Shown here piece after piece: positions 18,140 through 26,958 of a DNA stretch of 64,000 nt; the stretch's first letter is position 1; every line of letters begins with the position of its first letter. Source of the DNA: Chthoniobacterales bacterium (lineage in GTDB: Bacteria; Verrucomicrobiota; Verrucomicrobiia; Chthoniobacterales; JACTMZ01); NCBI GenBank assembly GCA_014879535.1, contig JACSRX010000021.1, positions 1 through 64,000 on the forward strand. The letters run 5' to 3'. The notes beneath the pieces are model-generated. The model worked only from the letters and a program-made list of their open reading frames with translations, had not been told where the DNA came from and did no database searches. A program made the translations under genes and the position numbers.

Positions 18140-18189
18140 AAACCCGCGGTATCCGGCCCCTTGGTGCCCGGTGTGCCAACGCACGATGA
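18103..18189 (+). CDS. Possible 28-residue bridging ORF
   Basis: It starts inside the end of the AlgX-like gene (ATG 18103) and ends in a TGA that overlaps the ATG of the next transferase gene (ATGA at 18186-18189). It would take ribosomes across the 46-base gap. The product (MENDPHPAQDALKT...) has no recognisable feature. See also the ORFs at 6388 and 8317. Confidence 0.3.
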   Translation: MENDPHPAQDALKTRGIRPLGARCANAR

Positions 18190-19319
18190 AACCCGACTCG
18201 CCATTCAAACAGTCCCTTGTGGCGTGGCACCACTTGCTTGTTGCCAAACGTCGGTGGGTCCGGGCGTTGCGTGACGACCTTGGCGCGGCCCTGCGACCGC
18301 ACGCGCCGGTTGCAGAATCCCGAGCGGTTGCCGAGGAACCGTCGTCCCGGGCCAAACCTCCGGTGTTCGTGTCGTATTCCACAGACGGGAACCTCACGGG
18401 CAGCCACAAATTCTGCGGTGGGGAGAAGCTCTTGAACAACATGGTGCTCCTGCTGCGCCGGCACGGATACGATGCGTGGATGGTGAGCGCCGACGGGAGT
18501 CATTCCAACTGGCTGGCCGAGCATGCGCCGTTCCTGTCGCTCGGGGAGTTCAAGTCGAGGCTGGCCGATGCGCCCGGTGCGCGCTGCGTGACTTCATGGA
18601 TCGTCGCCGAGGCGTTTCTGAATGCGTGTCCCCGGTTTTATTTCTGGGACCAGGAGCTCGGCGCTTCCTCGCGCAGCCATTTCCCGCGCTTGGCGCGCAT
18701 GATGAAGCAGAAGCGCATCATCCGGACCGCCGGTGTCAACCGGTCGGTGCAGGCATGGCATCGCGCCACGTTCGGCACGCCTGCTCTGGTGCTGCGCCAG
18801 TTGGTGGACGAGAAATACTGGCAGCCGGACGAGGCGCGTCGGATCGGGGGGCGCATCGGCTATTTCGACGAGGGCGAACACGGGGAAAGATTCATCCGGG
18901 AAGTCCGTGCCCGCATGGTTGCCGCGGGCATGAAGCCGGAATTCCTCATGCTGCGCGGCGACGAGCGGGAGATCATTTCGCAGATGCAGACCTGCGGCGT
19001 TTTCATCGCGCTCAATGTCGGCAAGAGTCCGCTGTGGGGGGAGGGCGGCCCCATGACGCCGCAGGAAGCGATGGCCTGCGGGACGGTGCCCGTTTGTTTC
19101 GACATCAACGGCCCGTGGGAACTCATCCAGCAGAACTACAACGGTGTGATCGCGGGTGAGATCACACCGGAGGCCCTGGCGGAGGCGGTGGTTGGAATAT
19201 ACCGCACAAGCGGGCGCCGCGAGGACATGAGCAAACGTTGTTTGGAAGTGACAAAGGACGCCCACACGATGGAAGCCCGCTGGCCCGACGTGAGACGCTT
19301 TCTCGACCTGCCTGGATGA
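18186..19319 (+). CDS. Glycosyltransferase, GT4-like
   Basis: The 377-residue protein has an N-terminal basic stretch (~60 residues), then FVSYSTDGNLTGSHKFCGGEKLL, which resembles the acceptor-side loop of GT-B enzymes. In the C-terminal half it has EGGPMTPQEAMACGTVPVCF (~residues 288-307), equivalent to the GT4 E-x7-E donor site. It probably acts in the cytoplasm on the surface polysaccharide. The first ATG of the frame (18186) is used; it overlaps the stop of a short bridging ORF. The stop overlaps the next gene (ATGA). Confidence 0.65.
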   Translation: MKPDSPFKQSLVAWHHLLVAKRRWVRALRDDLGAALRPHAPVAESRAVAEEPSSRAKPPVFVSYSTDGNLTGSHKFCGGEKLLNNMVLLLRRHGYDAWMVSADGSHSNWLAEHAPFLSLGEFKSRLADAPGARCVTSWIVAEAFLNACPRFYFWDQELGASSRSHFPRLARMMKQKRIIRTAGVNRSVQAWHRATFGTPALVLRQLVDEKYWQPDEARRIGGRIGYFDEGEHGERFIREVRARMVAAGMKPEFLMLRGDEREIISQMQTCGVFIALNVGKSPLWGEGGPMTPQEAMACGTVPVCFDINGPWELIQQNYNGVIAGEITPEALAEAVVGIYRTSGRREDMSKRCLEVTKDAHTMEARWPDVRRFLDLPG

Positions 19320-20506
19320 CCGGTGCGGGCAGAGTCCGCCGCCTATGGCTGGTCGATCATCTCCTGAGGGATGATGTCGGGCACCATGCGGGATACAATG
19401 CAGCCTTGGCCGAGGCGGCGGAACGGGCGGGTGTTTCAGCCGTGGTAGTGGGGCACCGTGATCTGTCCCGCCGGGGACTGCGATCGTTCAGGACCATCGC
19501 GCATTTCCGCACCGACTGGCGGGCGCAGCCTCCCGCATGGATCGCGGGGAACCGGCGGCTTCTCGGCATGCTGGAAGCGCTGTGCGCAAACCGCTTTGCG
19601 GGCGACCTCAGGAATTTTCCCGAACTTCCGGAGTCCGGGGACTTTGTCTTCGCCCAGATGATCGCCCCGAGGCATCTGCAGGCTTGGACGGATTGGCTGG
19701 CCAGGCAACCGGCCCCCCCGATTCTCGCGCTGCATTTGGGCTATCAGCCCTGGAGGTTCGAACGCCCCGATCTGCGGAGGGCACTGGATTTGCTGCCCTC
19801 CTCCGTTTCTTCGAATCTCCGATTCGTGACGGACAGCGAGAAACTGGCCGGACCGTTCAGGAGGGCTCTCGGTCGTCGTGTCCGCCATCTGCCGCATGTT
19901 GTCGAGGCGGTGTTCCCACAAGCGGTGCCGGGACGCATCGGGAGGCCTCCGGTGATTTTTGCCGCCGGCAATGCGCGGCATGAAAAGGGGTTTGCCGATT
20001 TGTTGCATGCAGTCGCCCTCCTCGTTCCCAGGCTGGAGTCGGGCGGGTTTGTCGTGCATGCCCAGTGTCACAGTCCGGATCCCTTCTGCGCGGAGCTTTT
20101 GGGAAGGGTGGTTGTGCCCGCCGGTGTGTCCCTGCTGGCGGAAGGCTTGGCCAACGACAACTACGTTGCGGCCATCGCCGGGGCGGATGTGATTGTTTTG
20201 CCCTATCATCTCGATCATTACGCCTTGCGCACGAGCGGGGTATTCTGCGAGGCGCGCTGTGCGGGGCGTCCGGTGATCGCCACAAAGGGTTCCTGGGCCG
20301 GGGATCGTGTCGAACGAGAGGGGGGTGGGTGGGTGGTGCCCGAGAAAAACCCCGAAGCCCTCGCAGCGGCCATTGCGCATGCCGCGGGGCCCGATCTGGC
20401 TGCAAAGGCCTCCGAGGCGGCTGCGCTTCAGGAGGCTGCGAGGCGGGAATTCAGCCCGGATGGATTTGTGCAGTCCCTCCTGCGTGAAGAGCGGGGCGAG
20501 TCATGA
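19316..20506 (+). CDS. Glycosyltransferase family 4-like
   Basis: The 396-residue protein has a GT-B layout with LVDHLLRDDVGHHAGYNAAL at the N-terminus, IFAAGNARHEKGFADLL (~residues 220-236, start of the C-terminal domain) and DVIVLPYHLDHYALRTSGVF followed by GRPVIAT (~290-325), where GT4 enzymes bind the nucleotide sugar. The start overlaps the previous stop (ATGA at 19316). Acceptor and donor are not predictable. The domain order is right, but conservation of motifs is loose. Confidence 0.65.
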   Translation: MTGAGRVRRLWLVDHLLRDDVGHHAGYNAALAEAAERAGVSAVVVGHRDLSRRGLRSFRTIAHFRTDWRAQPPAWIAGNRRLLGMLEALCANRFAGDLRNFPELPESGDFVFAQMIAPRHLQAWTDWLARQPAPPILALHLGYQPWRFERPDLRRALDLLPSSVSSNLRFVTDSEKLAGPFRRALGRRVRHLPHVVEAVFPQAVPGRIGRPPVIFAAGNARHEKGFADLLHAVALLVPRLESGGFVVHAQCHSPDPFCAELLGRVVVPAGVSLLAEGLANDNYVAAIAGADVIVLPYHLDHYALRTSGVFCEARCAGRPVIATKGSWAGDRVEREGGGWVVPEKNPEALAAAIAHAAGPDLAAKASEAAALQEAARREFSPDGFVQSLLREERGES

Positions 20507-21510
20507 ACCTTCAGGAGCCAACCGCCTTCCGCAGATTCCGCCGGCGCCGCCTCGCGTCCCTGCATCTGCGCTGCCGCACGAGGGACCGGCGGAAAGCGGC
20601 ACCCGGGGCCGTCGTGGCAATCGCAGTCGTTCGCAACGAGGCCCTCCGTCTTCCGCGGTTTCTGGACCACTACCGGGGGCTCGGTGTGGGGAAATTTTTC
20701 ATCGTGGAGAACAACTCGACCGATGACACGGCGCAGCTTCTCGCCGGGCAAGACGACGTGTGCCTTTACCAGACGCCGGCATCCTTCGAACGGAAAGAGT
20801 CGTGGATCGACCTTCTTCTCAGGCGCCATGCCGGGGAGCGCTGGTGCGTGGTTGCCGACGCAGACGAGTTGCTCGATTTCCCGGAGAGCGGTCGTCTCGG
20901 GTTGCCCGGTCTTTGCGCGTATATGGACTCGCGGGGATTCAACGCTCTCCACGCCGTCCTGCTCGATCTCTACCCGGAAGGTTTCCTTGACGATGTGGCC
21001 TATGCCGCCGGCGAGGACTATTTCTCCCGTGCATGGTATTTCGATCCACCGGAAAACATGGTCAAAGTGCCCCGTGTGTTCGGGGAAGGGGCCGGCCTTG
21101 ATCACCGGCTCGCCGGCGGGGTGAGGGAACGTGTTTTCGGGGTGAGGAATTGCTGCTCGAAATTCCCCTTGATCCGCCGTTCGGGGGGCGTGTTCCTGCA
21201 CGACGGCCAGCATCACATCGAGAGGGCGCGCATTGCGGATATTCGGGCGGTCCTTTACCACTTCAAATACCTTCAGGATTTCAAGCCGCGTGTTGCCGAG
21301 GAATCGGAGCGTGGCGAGCACTGGAACGGTGCCGAGGAATACAAGCAGTATGCACGGGTGACCGAAAGCCGCGGGGGGGGGTTTCAGCTTCGTTGCGAGG
21401 AGTCCGTCCTGTTCACCGGACCGGAGCAAATGGAAGCCCTCGGCGTGACTTTGCGATCGGTGGAGCTCGGCGATTTCGCAGGCATGTGGGAGACACGGAA
21501 GGCTCCATGA
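20503..21510 (+). CDS. GT2-like glycosyltransferase (Glyco_tranf_2_4 type)
   Basis: The 335-residue protein has the GT-A sequence AIAVVRNEALRLPRFLDHY (~residues 40-58), FIVENNSTDDT and VVADADELLDFP (~115), where the D-A-D-E motif binds metal and nucleotide sugar. HFKYLQDF in the C-terminal part is also typical of this family of polysaccharide-locus transferases. Both ends overlap their neighbours by four bases. A nine-G run (21373-21381) falls in codons 291-293 (Gly-Gly-Gly); a slip there would truncate the protein about 45 residues early. Confidence 0.72.
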   Translation: MNLQEPTAFRRFRRRRLASLHLRCRTRDRRKAAPGAVVAIAVVRNEALRLPRFLDHYRGLGVGKFFIVENNSTDDTAQLLAGQDDVCLYQTPASFERKESWIDLLLRRHAGERWCVVADADELLDFPESGRLGLPGLCAYMDSRGFNALHAVLLDLYPEGFLDDVAYAAGEDYFSRAWYFDPPENMVKVPRVFGEGAGLDHRLAGGVRERVFGVRNCCSKFPLIRRSGGVFLHDGQHHIERARIADIRAVLYHFKYLQDFKPRVAEESERGEHWNGAEEYKQYARVTESRGGGFQLRCEESVLFTGPEQMEALGVTLRSVELGDFAGMWETRKAP

Positions 21511-22472
21511 AAATCAGCGTCATCATCCCCTGCTACAACTCCGCGCAGTGGGTCGGCGCGGCCGTGCGCAGTGTGCTGGCACAGACCCGGGCACCGGAGG
21601 AGATCCTCGTTGTCGATGACGGCAGCACGGATGATCCGGAGGCGGCATTGCGGGAGTTCGGGGGCAAAGTCCGGCTGCTCCGCAGGGAGAACGGCGGACT
21701 TTCCGCGGCGCGCAACACCGGGGTTGAGGCGGCCGGTGGCGACTGGTTCCTCTTCCTTGATGCTGATGACAGCCTGTTTCCCGATGCGCTCGAAAGGCTG
21801 GGCGCCACGGCGGAATCTTCCGGGGCGGGTGTCGCCTACGGGCTGGTCCTGCAGCGCAATGCCGAAGGCGGGAAGCTTCACAGCCTCGCACGGGCCGCGG
21901 GGGCGCCACCGGTCCCGGCCAAGGCTGCGTTCTGGTGGACGCCGCTGGCCACGGCCGGATGCGCCCTCATCCGCCGCGAGTTGAACGAGGCAGTCGGTGG
22001 CTTCGATGAAAATTTCCGCCAGGTGGAGGACGCCGAATATTGGCTGCGGTGCGGGGTCACGGCACCGTTCGCCCACACCGACACCATGGTGCTCGACAAG
22101 GCCTACCACGGGGAATCGCTGGGGCAGAGGCGCGGATCGTCCATCTGGTATCGCCTGCAGTTGCAGCGGAAGTTCCTCGATTGGTGCGCTGTGCGCGGGA
22201 TCGACACGGGCTTTCTGCAAACAACACCCGCGAGGATGGTCGATCATGCGCTGATCCAGGCTTGGAGGGCGCAGACTTGGCCTCTGCTTCGCCCGCTGCT
22301 CGGTCAGGCGCGGAGCATGGGGGTCTTCACGTCCTGGTGCGCCAAGGCCTGGATGAAGGTGCTCGCCATGAACGTCACCGGACAAACCCCAGCCACGCCG
22401 GATTTCTGCAGGGAGGTCTGGTCGGCGTGGCGCGATGAGGCGCAGCCTGCGACACCGTCCTGTGCGCAATAG
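21507..22472 (+). CDS. Glycosyltransferase family 2
   Basis: This is a 321-residue classic GT2: MKISVIIPCYNSAQWV, ILVVDDGSTDD (~residues 33-43) and LFLDADDSL (~82, the DxD site), then FDENFRQVEDAEYW (~170), the usual EDxE/W catalytic-base region. It transfers one sugar from a nucleotide donor on the cytoplasmic face. ATG 21507 overlaps the previous stop. The larger upstream open frame belongs to the overlap with the preceding gene. Thirty bases separate it from the next gene. Confidence 0.9.
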   Translation: MKISVIIPCYNSAQWVGAAVRSVLAQTRAPEEILVVDDGSTDDPEAALREFGGKVRLLRRENGGLSAARNTGVEAAGGDWFLFLDADDSLFPDALERLGATAESSGAGVAYGLVLQRNAEGGKLHSLARAAGAPPVPAKAAFWWTPLATAGCALIRRELNEAVGGFDENFRQVEDAEYWLRCGVTAPFAHTDTMVLDKAYHGESLGQRRGSSIWYRLQLQRKFLDWCAVRGIDTGFLQTTPARMVDHALIQAWRAQTWPLLRPLLGQARSMGVFTSWCAKAWMKVLAMNVTGQTPATPDFCREVWSAWRDEAQPATPSCAQ

Positions 22473-22502
22473 TGCCATGATCGGACAACAACCCATCGGT
22501 CC

Positions 22503-23405
22503 ATGCTGACAAGTTTCCGCCAAAAGGCGCGCCGCGCTTGGGCCGATTTCGGCCGGAACGTGCTGGCCAAGGCCGCGCTGAGCAACCATGCGCGGCCATC
22601 GACAGTCATCGAGGATCCGGCGGTCCACATGCTGGTGTCCTCGAAGACATGGGATGCCGGGGTCCTTGCCGCTGCGAGTTTCGAGCACCACACGGGAAGG
22701 CGCTGGAAGTTCTTCATCCATGATGACGGAACACTCGACGAGGCAGCGCGGAGGGGAATCCGGGAGGTCTTCGAGGATGCGGTCATCATCGGCCGCACGG
22801 AGGCGGACCAGCGCGCGGCGGAGTTCCTTGCGGGACACCCCAAGTGTCTCGATCGCCGAAACCGTCACAATTTGTTCCTCAAGTTTTCCGATTTCGTCGC
22901 GTGGACGCCGGGGCGCCGGTTCATCGTCCTCGATTCGGACGTGATCTTCTTCCGCCGCCCCGCGGAGATCGTCGCGTGGGCGGAATCCGGCGCGGACACG
23001 TGCCATTACAATGAGGACACCAAGGAGAAGTTCTGCATTCCCAGGCCGTTCATCCAAGAGCGCTTGGGAGTGGACATGTGGCCGCGTTTCAACAGCGGGC
23101 TTGTGTTGATGCCCACGGAGGCCGTGTCCCTGGACGCCGCGGAGCGGCTTGTGGAGGCCTTTGAGGAGAACGCGCACCATCCGCAATTCTTCGAGCAGAC
23201 GCTCTACGGTCTGATGGGCTCGATCTGGGGCCGCGGCGGGCATCTCCCCGCGACCTACGAGATCAGTTGGGGTTACCTGCGGCATCGCGGGGCCGTGTGC
23301 CGGCATTACGTGGGCGATTTCAAGCACGACCTGCTCTATGTCGAGGGAGCGACGGCTTTCTGGTGGAGGTCATGCATTCTCGACAAACTTGCGAGATCCC
23401 GATGA
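22503..23405 (+). CDS. GT8-like nucleotide-sugar transferase
   Basis: The 300-residue protein has VLVSSK-like and ASFEHHTGRRWKFFIHDDG segments, then FIVLDSDVIFFRRP (~residues 142-155), a DxD motif in the context usual for GT8-type enzymes, and WPRFNSGLVLMPTEA (~195), the substrate loop. It is expected in the cytoplasm. The start ATG at 22503 lacks a clear ribosome-binding site; a 10-codon ORF (22477-22509) overlaps it. The stop overlaps the acetyltransferase gene that follows (ATGA). Confidence 0.62.
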   Translation: MLTSFRQKARRAWADFGRNVLAKAALSNHARPSTVIEDPAVHMLVSSKTWDAGVLAAASFEHHTGRRWKFFIHDDGTLDEAARRGIREVFEDAVIIGRTEADQRAAEFLAGHPKCLDRRNRHNLFLKFSDFVAWTPGRRFIVLDSDVIFFRRPAEIVAWAESGADTCHYNEDTKEKFCIPRPFIQERLGVDMWPRFNSGLVLMPTEAVSLDAAERLVEAFEENAHHPQFFEQTLYGLMGSIWGRGGHLPATYEISWGYLRHRGAVCRHYVGDFKHDLLYVEGATAFWWRSCILDKLARSR

Positions 23406-23950
23406 GCGCACATCACAATCAGGGCGCCCTGACCGCCGACGTGGAGCGTCGCTGCCGACGGCACGGTCTCCGCGGCGGGTTCGCGCGATGGAGTTTTTTC
23501 CTGGCAGAGCCGCAATACCGCACGCTCTTCTGGTGGAGGCTGGCATCCTCTGGCCGTCCATGGTCCGGACTTTGCCGGCGTCTTTACCTCCGCAGCTCCC
23601 GGCGCAGCGGATTGGAAATCAACACGGATTCGCTTGGTGGCGGCGTGATCATGCCGCATTGGGGGCGCATCATCCTGAATGCCGAGAGCATCGGCCGCGA
23701 TCTCTACGTGCTGCACAATGTCACCATCGGCAACGACTACACCACGGGACGGCCGGTCATCGGCGATGGTGTGTTCCTCGGCACGGGCTGCACGGTGCTC
23801 GGCGGGATCCGGATCGGCGACCACGTGCTCATCGGGGCCGGCAGCACGGTCTTGTCGGACATTCCCTCCTGCTCGCTGGTGGCGGGCAATCCTGCAAAGG
23901 TGCTCCGCACGATCGAGCCGGACCATATCAGCAGGATGATCGGCTATTGA
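23402..23950 (+). CDS. Hexapeptide-repeat O-acetyltransferase (serine acetyltransferase-like)
   Basis: The 182-residue protein has an N-terminal helical part and a left-handed beta-helix from ~residue 75 (GGGVIMPHWGRIILNAESIG...GAGSTVLSD), ending in LVAGNPAKVLR, the hallmark end of this family. The histidine in LHNVTIGND is the catalytic one. CysE-like proteins inside glycan loci usually acetylate sugars with acetyl-CoA, and the lack of cysteine-pathway neighbours supports that. The start overlaps the previous stop, and the TGA shares its last base with the next ATG. Confidence 0.82.
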   Translation: MSAHHNQGALTADVERRCRRHGLRGGFARWSFFLAEPQYRTLFWWRLASSGRPWSGLCRRLYLRSSRRSGLEINTDSLGGGVIMPHWGRIILNAESIGRDLYVLHNVTIGNDYTTGRPVIGDGVFLGTGCTVLGGIRIGDHVLIGAGSTVLSDIPSCSLVAGNPAKVLRTIEPDHISRMIGY

Positions 23951-24753
23951 TGAAGGCCGTGAACATCACCGGAATCGTGCTGGCGCGGAACGAGGAGCGC
24001 TACATCGAGACCGCGGTGCGCAATGCTGCGCGCTTTTGCGACCGGATGCTGCTGTGTGATCACCGGTCCACCGACGGCACGGCGGAGATTCTGCGGGGGC
24101 TGGCCATGGAGCTTTCCTCGGCCGAGTTCCATTCCATCGTCCATCCGCGCGAATCGCACGATCTGCTCCGGCCGCTGTGCGGCACGGAGACGTGGGTTTT
24201 CGCCGTCGATGGGGATGAAATCTACGACCCGCAGGGCCTCGACCGCCTGCGCGCCCGGATCGGAGGCGGGGAGTTCGATGCATCATGGATGATCTTCGGC
24301 AATGTTCTCAACGTGACCCATCTTTCCGGGGACCATTCCACGGCCGCGGGGCATCTCGCCCCGCCGTGCCGGAGCATGACCAAACTCTACAACTTCGCGG
24401 CAATCGAGTCGTGGGATGGCAACTGCCCCGAGCGGCTGCATGGCGGCAATCCGGTTTTCCGTCCGGGCTTTGCGGCGACGGACCGGCGCTACCTGCATGA
24501 GGAGGTGCCTTGGGGAGACGCGGACTTCCGTTGTTTGCACCTGTGCTTCCTGCCGCGCAGCTCAACCGACCGCGAAGGCGGCCGACGCAACATCATGGAA
24601 ACCTATGGCTCCAGCCACCGGGAAACCCTCATGCTCGCACTGCGCCACTTCCTCCACGGGGGGCGCGCCTCGAAATGGAAGAACGAACGATACCGCCGCG
24701 GGCCCGAGGTGACCGTGGACGCCTCGCCTTTCTTCGGCGCCGGGATTGCTTAG
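23950..24753 (+). CDS. Glycosyltransferase family 2
   Basis: The 267-residue GT2 starts GIVLARNEERYIETAVRNA (residues 7-25), followed by DHRSTDGT and FAVDGDEIYD (~80-89; DGDE is the metal-binding motif), as in the WaaE/KdtX-like and glycan-locus branch. Its ATG begins on the last base of the upstream stop (TGATG). It should act on a lipid-linked or membrane-bound acceptor. A longer in-frame upstream extension exists but only shadows the acetyltransferase gene. Confidence 0.82.
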   Translation: MKAVNITGIVLARNEERYIETAVRNAARFCDRMLLCDHRSTDGTAEILRGLAMELSSAEFHSIVHPRESHDLLRPLCGTETWVFAVDGDEIYDPQGLDRLRARIGGGEFDASWMIFGNVLNVTHLSGDHSTAAGHLAPPCRSMTKLYNFAAIESWDGNCPERLHGGNPVFRPGFAATDRRYLHEEVPWGDADFRCLHLCFLPRSSTDREGGRRNIMETYGSSHRETLMLALRHFLHGGRASKWKNERYRRGPEVTVDASPFFGAGIA

Positions 24754-24757
24754 AATC

Positions 24758-25735
24758 ATGGGACTGTTCCGATCCACACCGCTTGCCACCGTGGCGTTCA
24801 ACATGCGTCCGCGCCGGGGACCGTTCGGCGGCGGGAACCAATGGCTGAACCAGCTTTCGGGCTACCTGCGCCGGCACGGTTACTCGGTGGTTTACGACCT
24901 CCGTGACGGCGTCGATCTCGTGATGGGAACGCACGCAGGTCTGAGCGGATCGCTGACATTTTCCTATGCGGACGTGCTTGCGGCGCGTGGGCGCAATCCG
25001 TCCCTGCGATGCATCCAGAGGATCAACGACAACGATGTGCGCAAGGGAACCGGGGAGATGGATGCGCTGCTTGCGGAATCCAACAAGGCGGCCGACCACA
25101 CGGTCTTTGTCTCCTCGTGGTTGCGGGACCATCACGCGGGGCGTTGGTTCGATTCGTCCCGTCCGCATTCGGTGATCATCAACGGCGCCGACCCTGCTGT
25201 GTTCCATCCGTTCGGCAACAAGGCCTGGGCGGCCGGTGAACCCTTCCGGCTTGTCACGCACCACTGGTCGGACAACCGCTCCAAGGGGTTCGATGTTTAC
25301 GAGGAGATCGACAGGCTGATTGCCGACGGGCGTCTCCCGGATGTCGAGTTGTGGGTGATCGGACGATGGCCGCAGGACATCCGATGGCGTGCGGCGCGCA
25401 CATTCGATCCCTGCGCCGGGAGCAAGCTGGCGTCGCTGCTCCGCCAATGCCATGCCGCCGTGACGGCGTCACGGTTCGAGCCGGGGGCGATGCATCCGGT
25501 GGAATCGCTGCAGTGCGGGCTTCCGCTGCTTTACCATGAAGACGGAGGGGGCACCGTCGAACTCGGGCGGGATTTCGGGGTTCCGCTCGGAGGGGACATC
25601 CCATCCGCGGTTGAGGCACTCAAGTCCGTCTACCCGGATTTGCGGCGTCGCGTTCTTCGTGACGGGCCATCCGGCGACAGCATGTGCATGGCCTACCGCA
25701 GGCTCATCCAATCCCTGCTCGCCGACCGCCGATGA
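24758..25735 (+). CDS. Glycosyltransferase family 4
   Basis: This 325-residue GT-B protein has RRGPFGGGNQWLNQLSGYL near the N-terminus (acceptor loop), VFVSSWLRDHH, IINGADPAVFHPF (~residues 147-160, inter-domain region typical of GT4) and TASRFEPGAMHPVESLQCGLP (~240-260, donor-binding E-x7-E equivalent). The TTG four codons earlier (24746) is possible, but ATG 24758 is preferred. The stop overlaps the next start as ATGA. Sugar specificity is unknown. Confidence 0.78.
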   Translation: MGLFRSTPLATVAFNMRPRRGPFGGGNQWLNQLSGYLRRHGYSVVYDLRDGVDLVMGTHAGLSGSLTFSYADVLAARGRNPSLRCIQRINDNDVRKGTGEMDALLAESNKAADHTVFVSSWLRDHHAGRWFDSSRPHSVIINGADPAVFHPFGNKAWAAGEPFRLVTHHWSDNRSKGFDVYEEIDRLIADGRLPDVELWVIGRWPQDIRWRAARTFDPCAGSKLASLLRQCHAAVTASRFEPGAMHPVESLQCGLPLLYHEDGGGTVELGRDFGVPLGGDIPSAVEALKSVYPDLRRRVLRDGPSGDSMCMAYRRLIQSLLADRR

Positions 25736-26958
25736 GCCGTTCCTGGCATGTCCACCTTACGGGTTGGTTGAAGATTCCGTGGGCGCTTGACGAGGATTTG
25801 AGGCAGGTGCAGATGGCCTTGGGCGACCGTGTGCGGTGGAGTTCCCTTCCGAGGGCGCGGATCGTCCAGGCGGCTTGGCCTTCGGCCGTGGCGGATTCCT
25901 CCCCCGGGGCGTTCCGTGGAAAGATGGTGATTTGCCAGGCGGACAATCCCCCGTCCTTTTATCTGGGCACCGAGGAGTTCGTCCGGGCTGCAGGGAGGGT
26001 GGACCTCTGGATCGCCCGGTCCCGCGAGGCCCTGGAGCAGTTCCGGTTGCTGGATCTTCCCGCGGTGCTTGCGCCCTACACGGTGGACACGGCGGTCTTC
26101 CGTCCGCTTCCGGATCCTGCTGGGATCCGGCGCCAGCTCGGCATCGGTCACGGTGCGTTTGTGATCGGGAATTTCCATCGGGACTCCGAGGGCGCCGATG
26201 TGCGGAAACCGAAATTGCAGAAGGGGCCGGATGTTTTCCTGGAGATCGCCCGCAAGCTGCAGGAGCAGGTGCCGGAGCTGACCGTGCTTCTCGCCGGCCC
26301 GCGCCGCCACTGGCTTCTGGGGGCGCTTCGGAAGGAGGACATTCCGGTGGTTCATGTCGGCGGGGAACCCGGGGATGCGGACGACTACGGACGGAATATT
26401 CTTCCTCGTGAGCGTTTGAACGAACTTTACCAGGCAATGGACTGCTGCGTGGTCAGTTCGCGGTGGGAGGGGGGGCCGCACACGGTGCTCGAGGCGCTGG
26501 CCGCGGGGCGTCCGTTGGTCAGCTCCCGGGTCGGCATGGCGCGGGATGTTCTGCCGGAGGCGTGCCTGTTCCGGTCGCCGGACGAGGCGGTCGGGTTGCT
26601 CGCCTCGCATGCAAGCACAGGGTGCCTTGGGAAACCGTGTGAGGAGGCGGCAGAACGAGCCGCCTCCACCCACAACCTCGGAGCTTTGCGCGACGCCTTG
26701 TCGGCCGCCTATGCGAATTGCCGGCAGGGTGCGGCATCGATCGGCGAGAGCGCCCGCTCCGCCTGCGCCATGGTTGCCGGAAGGGTCGGCCTCGGAAATA
26801 TGCCGAAGAACCCGGGGATCGAAAACCTGCGGCGCAGGGTGTGCGAGCGGGCGGCGAAGACATCCGGTCCCCGCGGGTTGATCGAGTTTCCCGCGGGCGG
26901 GGATATGGAGCAGTTGATGGATTGCGCCGCAGTCATCGCTGCGGCGCGCCGGTCATGA
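25732..26958 (+). CDS. Glycosyltransferase family 4
   Basis: This is a 408-residue GT-B protein. YTVDTAVFRPL (~residues 115-125) is the typical linker before the C-terminal domain, which has FVIGNFHRDSEG, KGPDVFLEIA and SSRWEGGPHTVLEALAAGRP (~242-261), the clear GT4 donor-site signature with both glutamates. The C-terminal ~90 residues after the fold are extra. It begins on ATGA with the previous gene and ends on ATGA with the epimerase gene. Probably cytoplasmic. Confidence 0.85.
   Translation: MSRSWHVHLTGWLKIPWALDEDLRQVQMALGDRVRWSSLPRARIVQAAWPSAVADSSPGAFRGKMVICQADNPPSFYLGTEEFVRAAGRVDLWIARSREALEQFRLLDLPAVLAPYTVDTAVFRPLPDPAGIRRQLGIGHGAFVIGNFHRDSEGADVRKPKLQKGPDVFLEIARKLQEQVPELTVLLAGPRRHWLLGALRKEDIPVVHVGGEPGDADDYGRNILPRERLNELYQAMDCCVVSSRWEGGPHTVLEALAAGRPLVSSRVGMARDVLPEACLFRSPDEAVGLLASHASTGCLGKPCEEAAERAASTHNLGALRDALSAAYANCRQGAASIGESARSACAMVAGRVGLGNMPKNPGIENLRRRVCERAAKTSGPRGLIEFPAGGDMEQLMDCAAVIAAARRS

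Noticed and set aside
21384-23327. 647-codon minus-strand ORF opposite two transferase genes
   Set aside because: Arg/Pro/Leu-rich shadow without motifs. The plus-strand genes show clear GT motifs and coupled starts.
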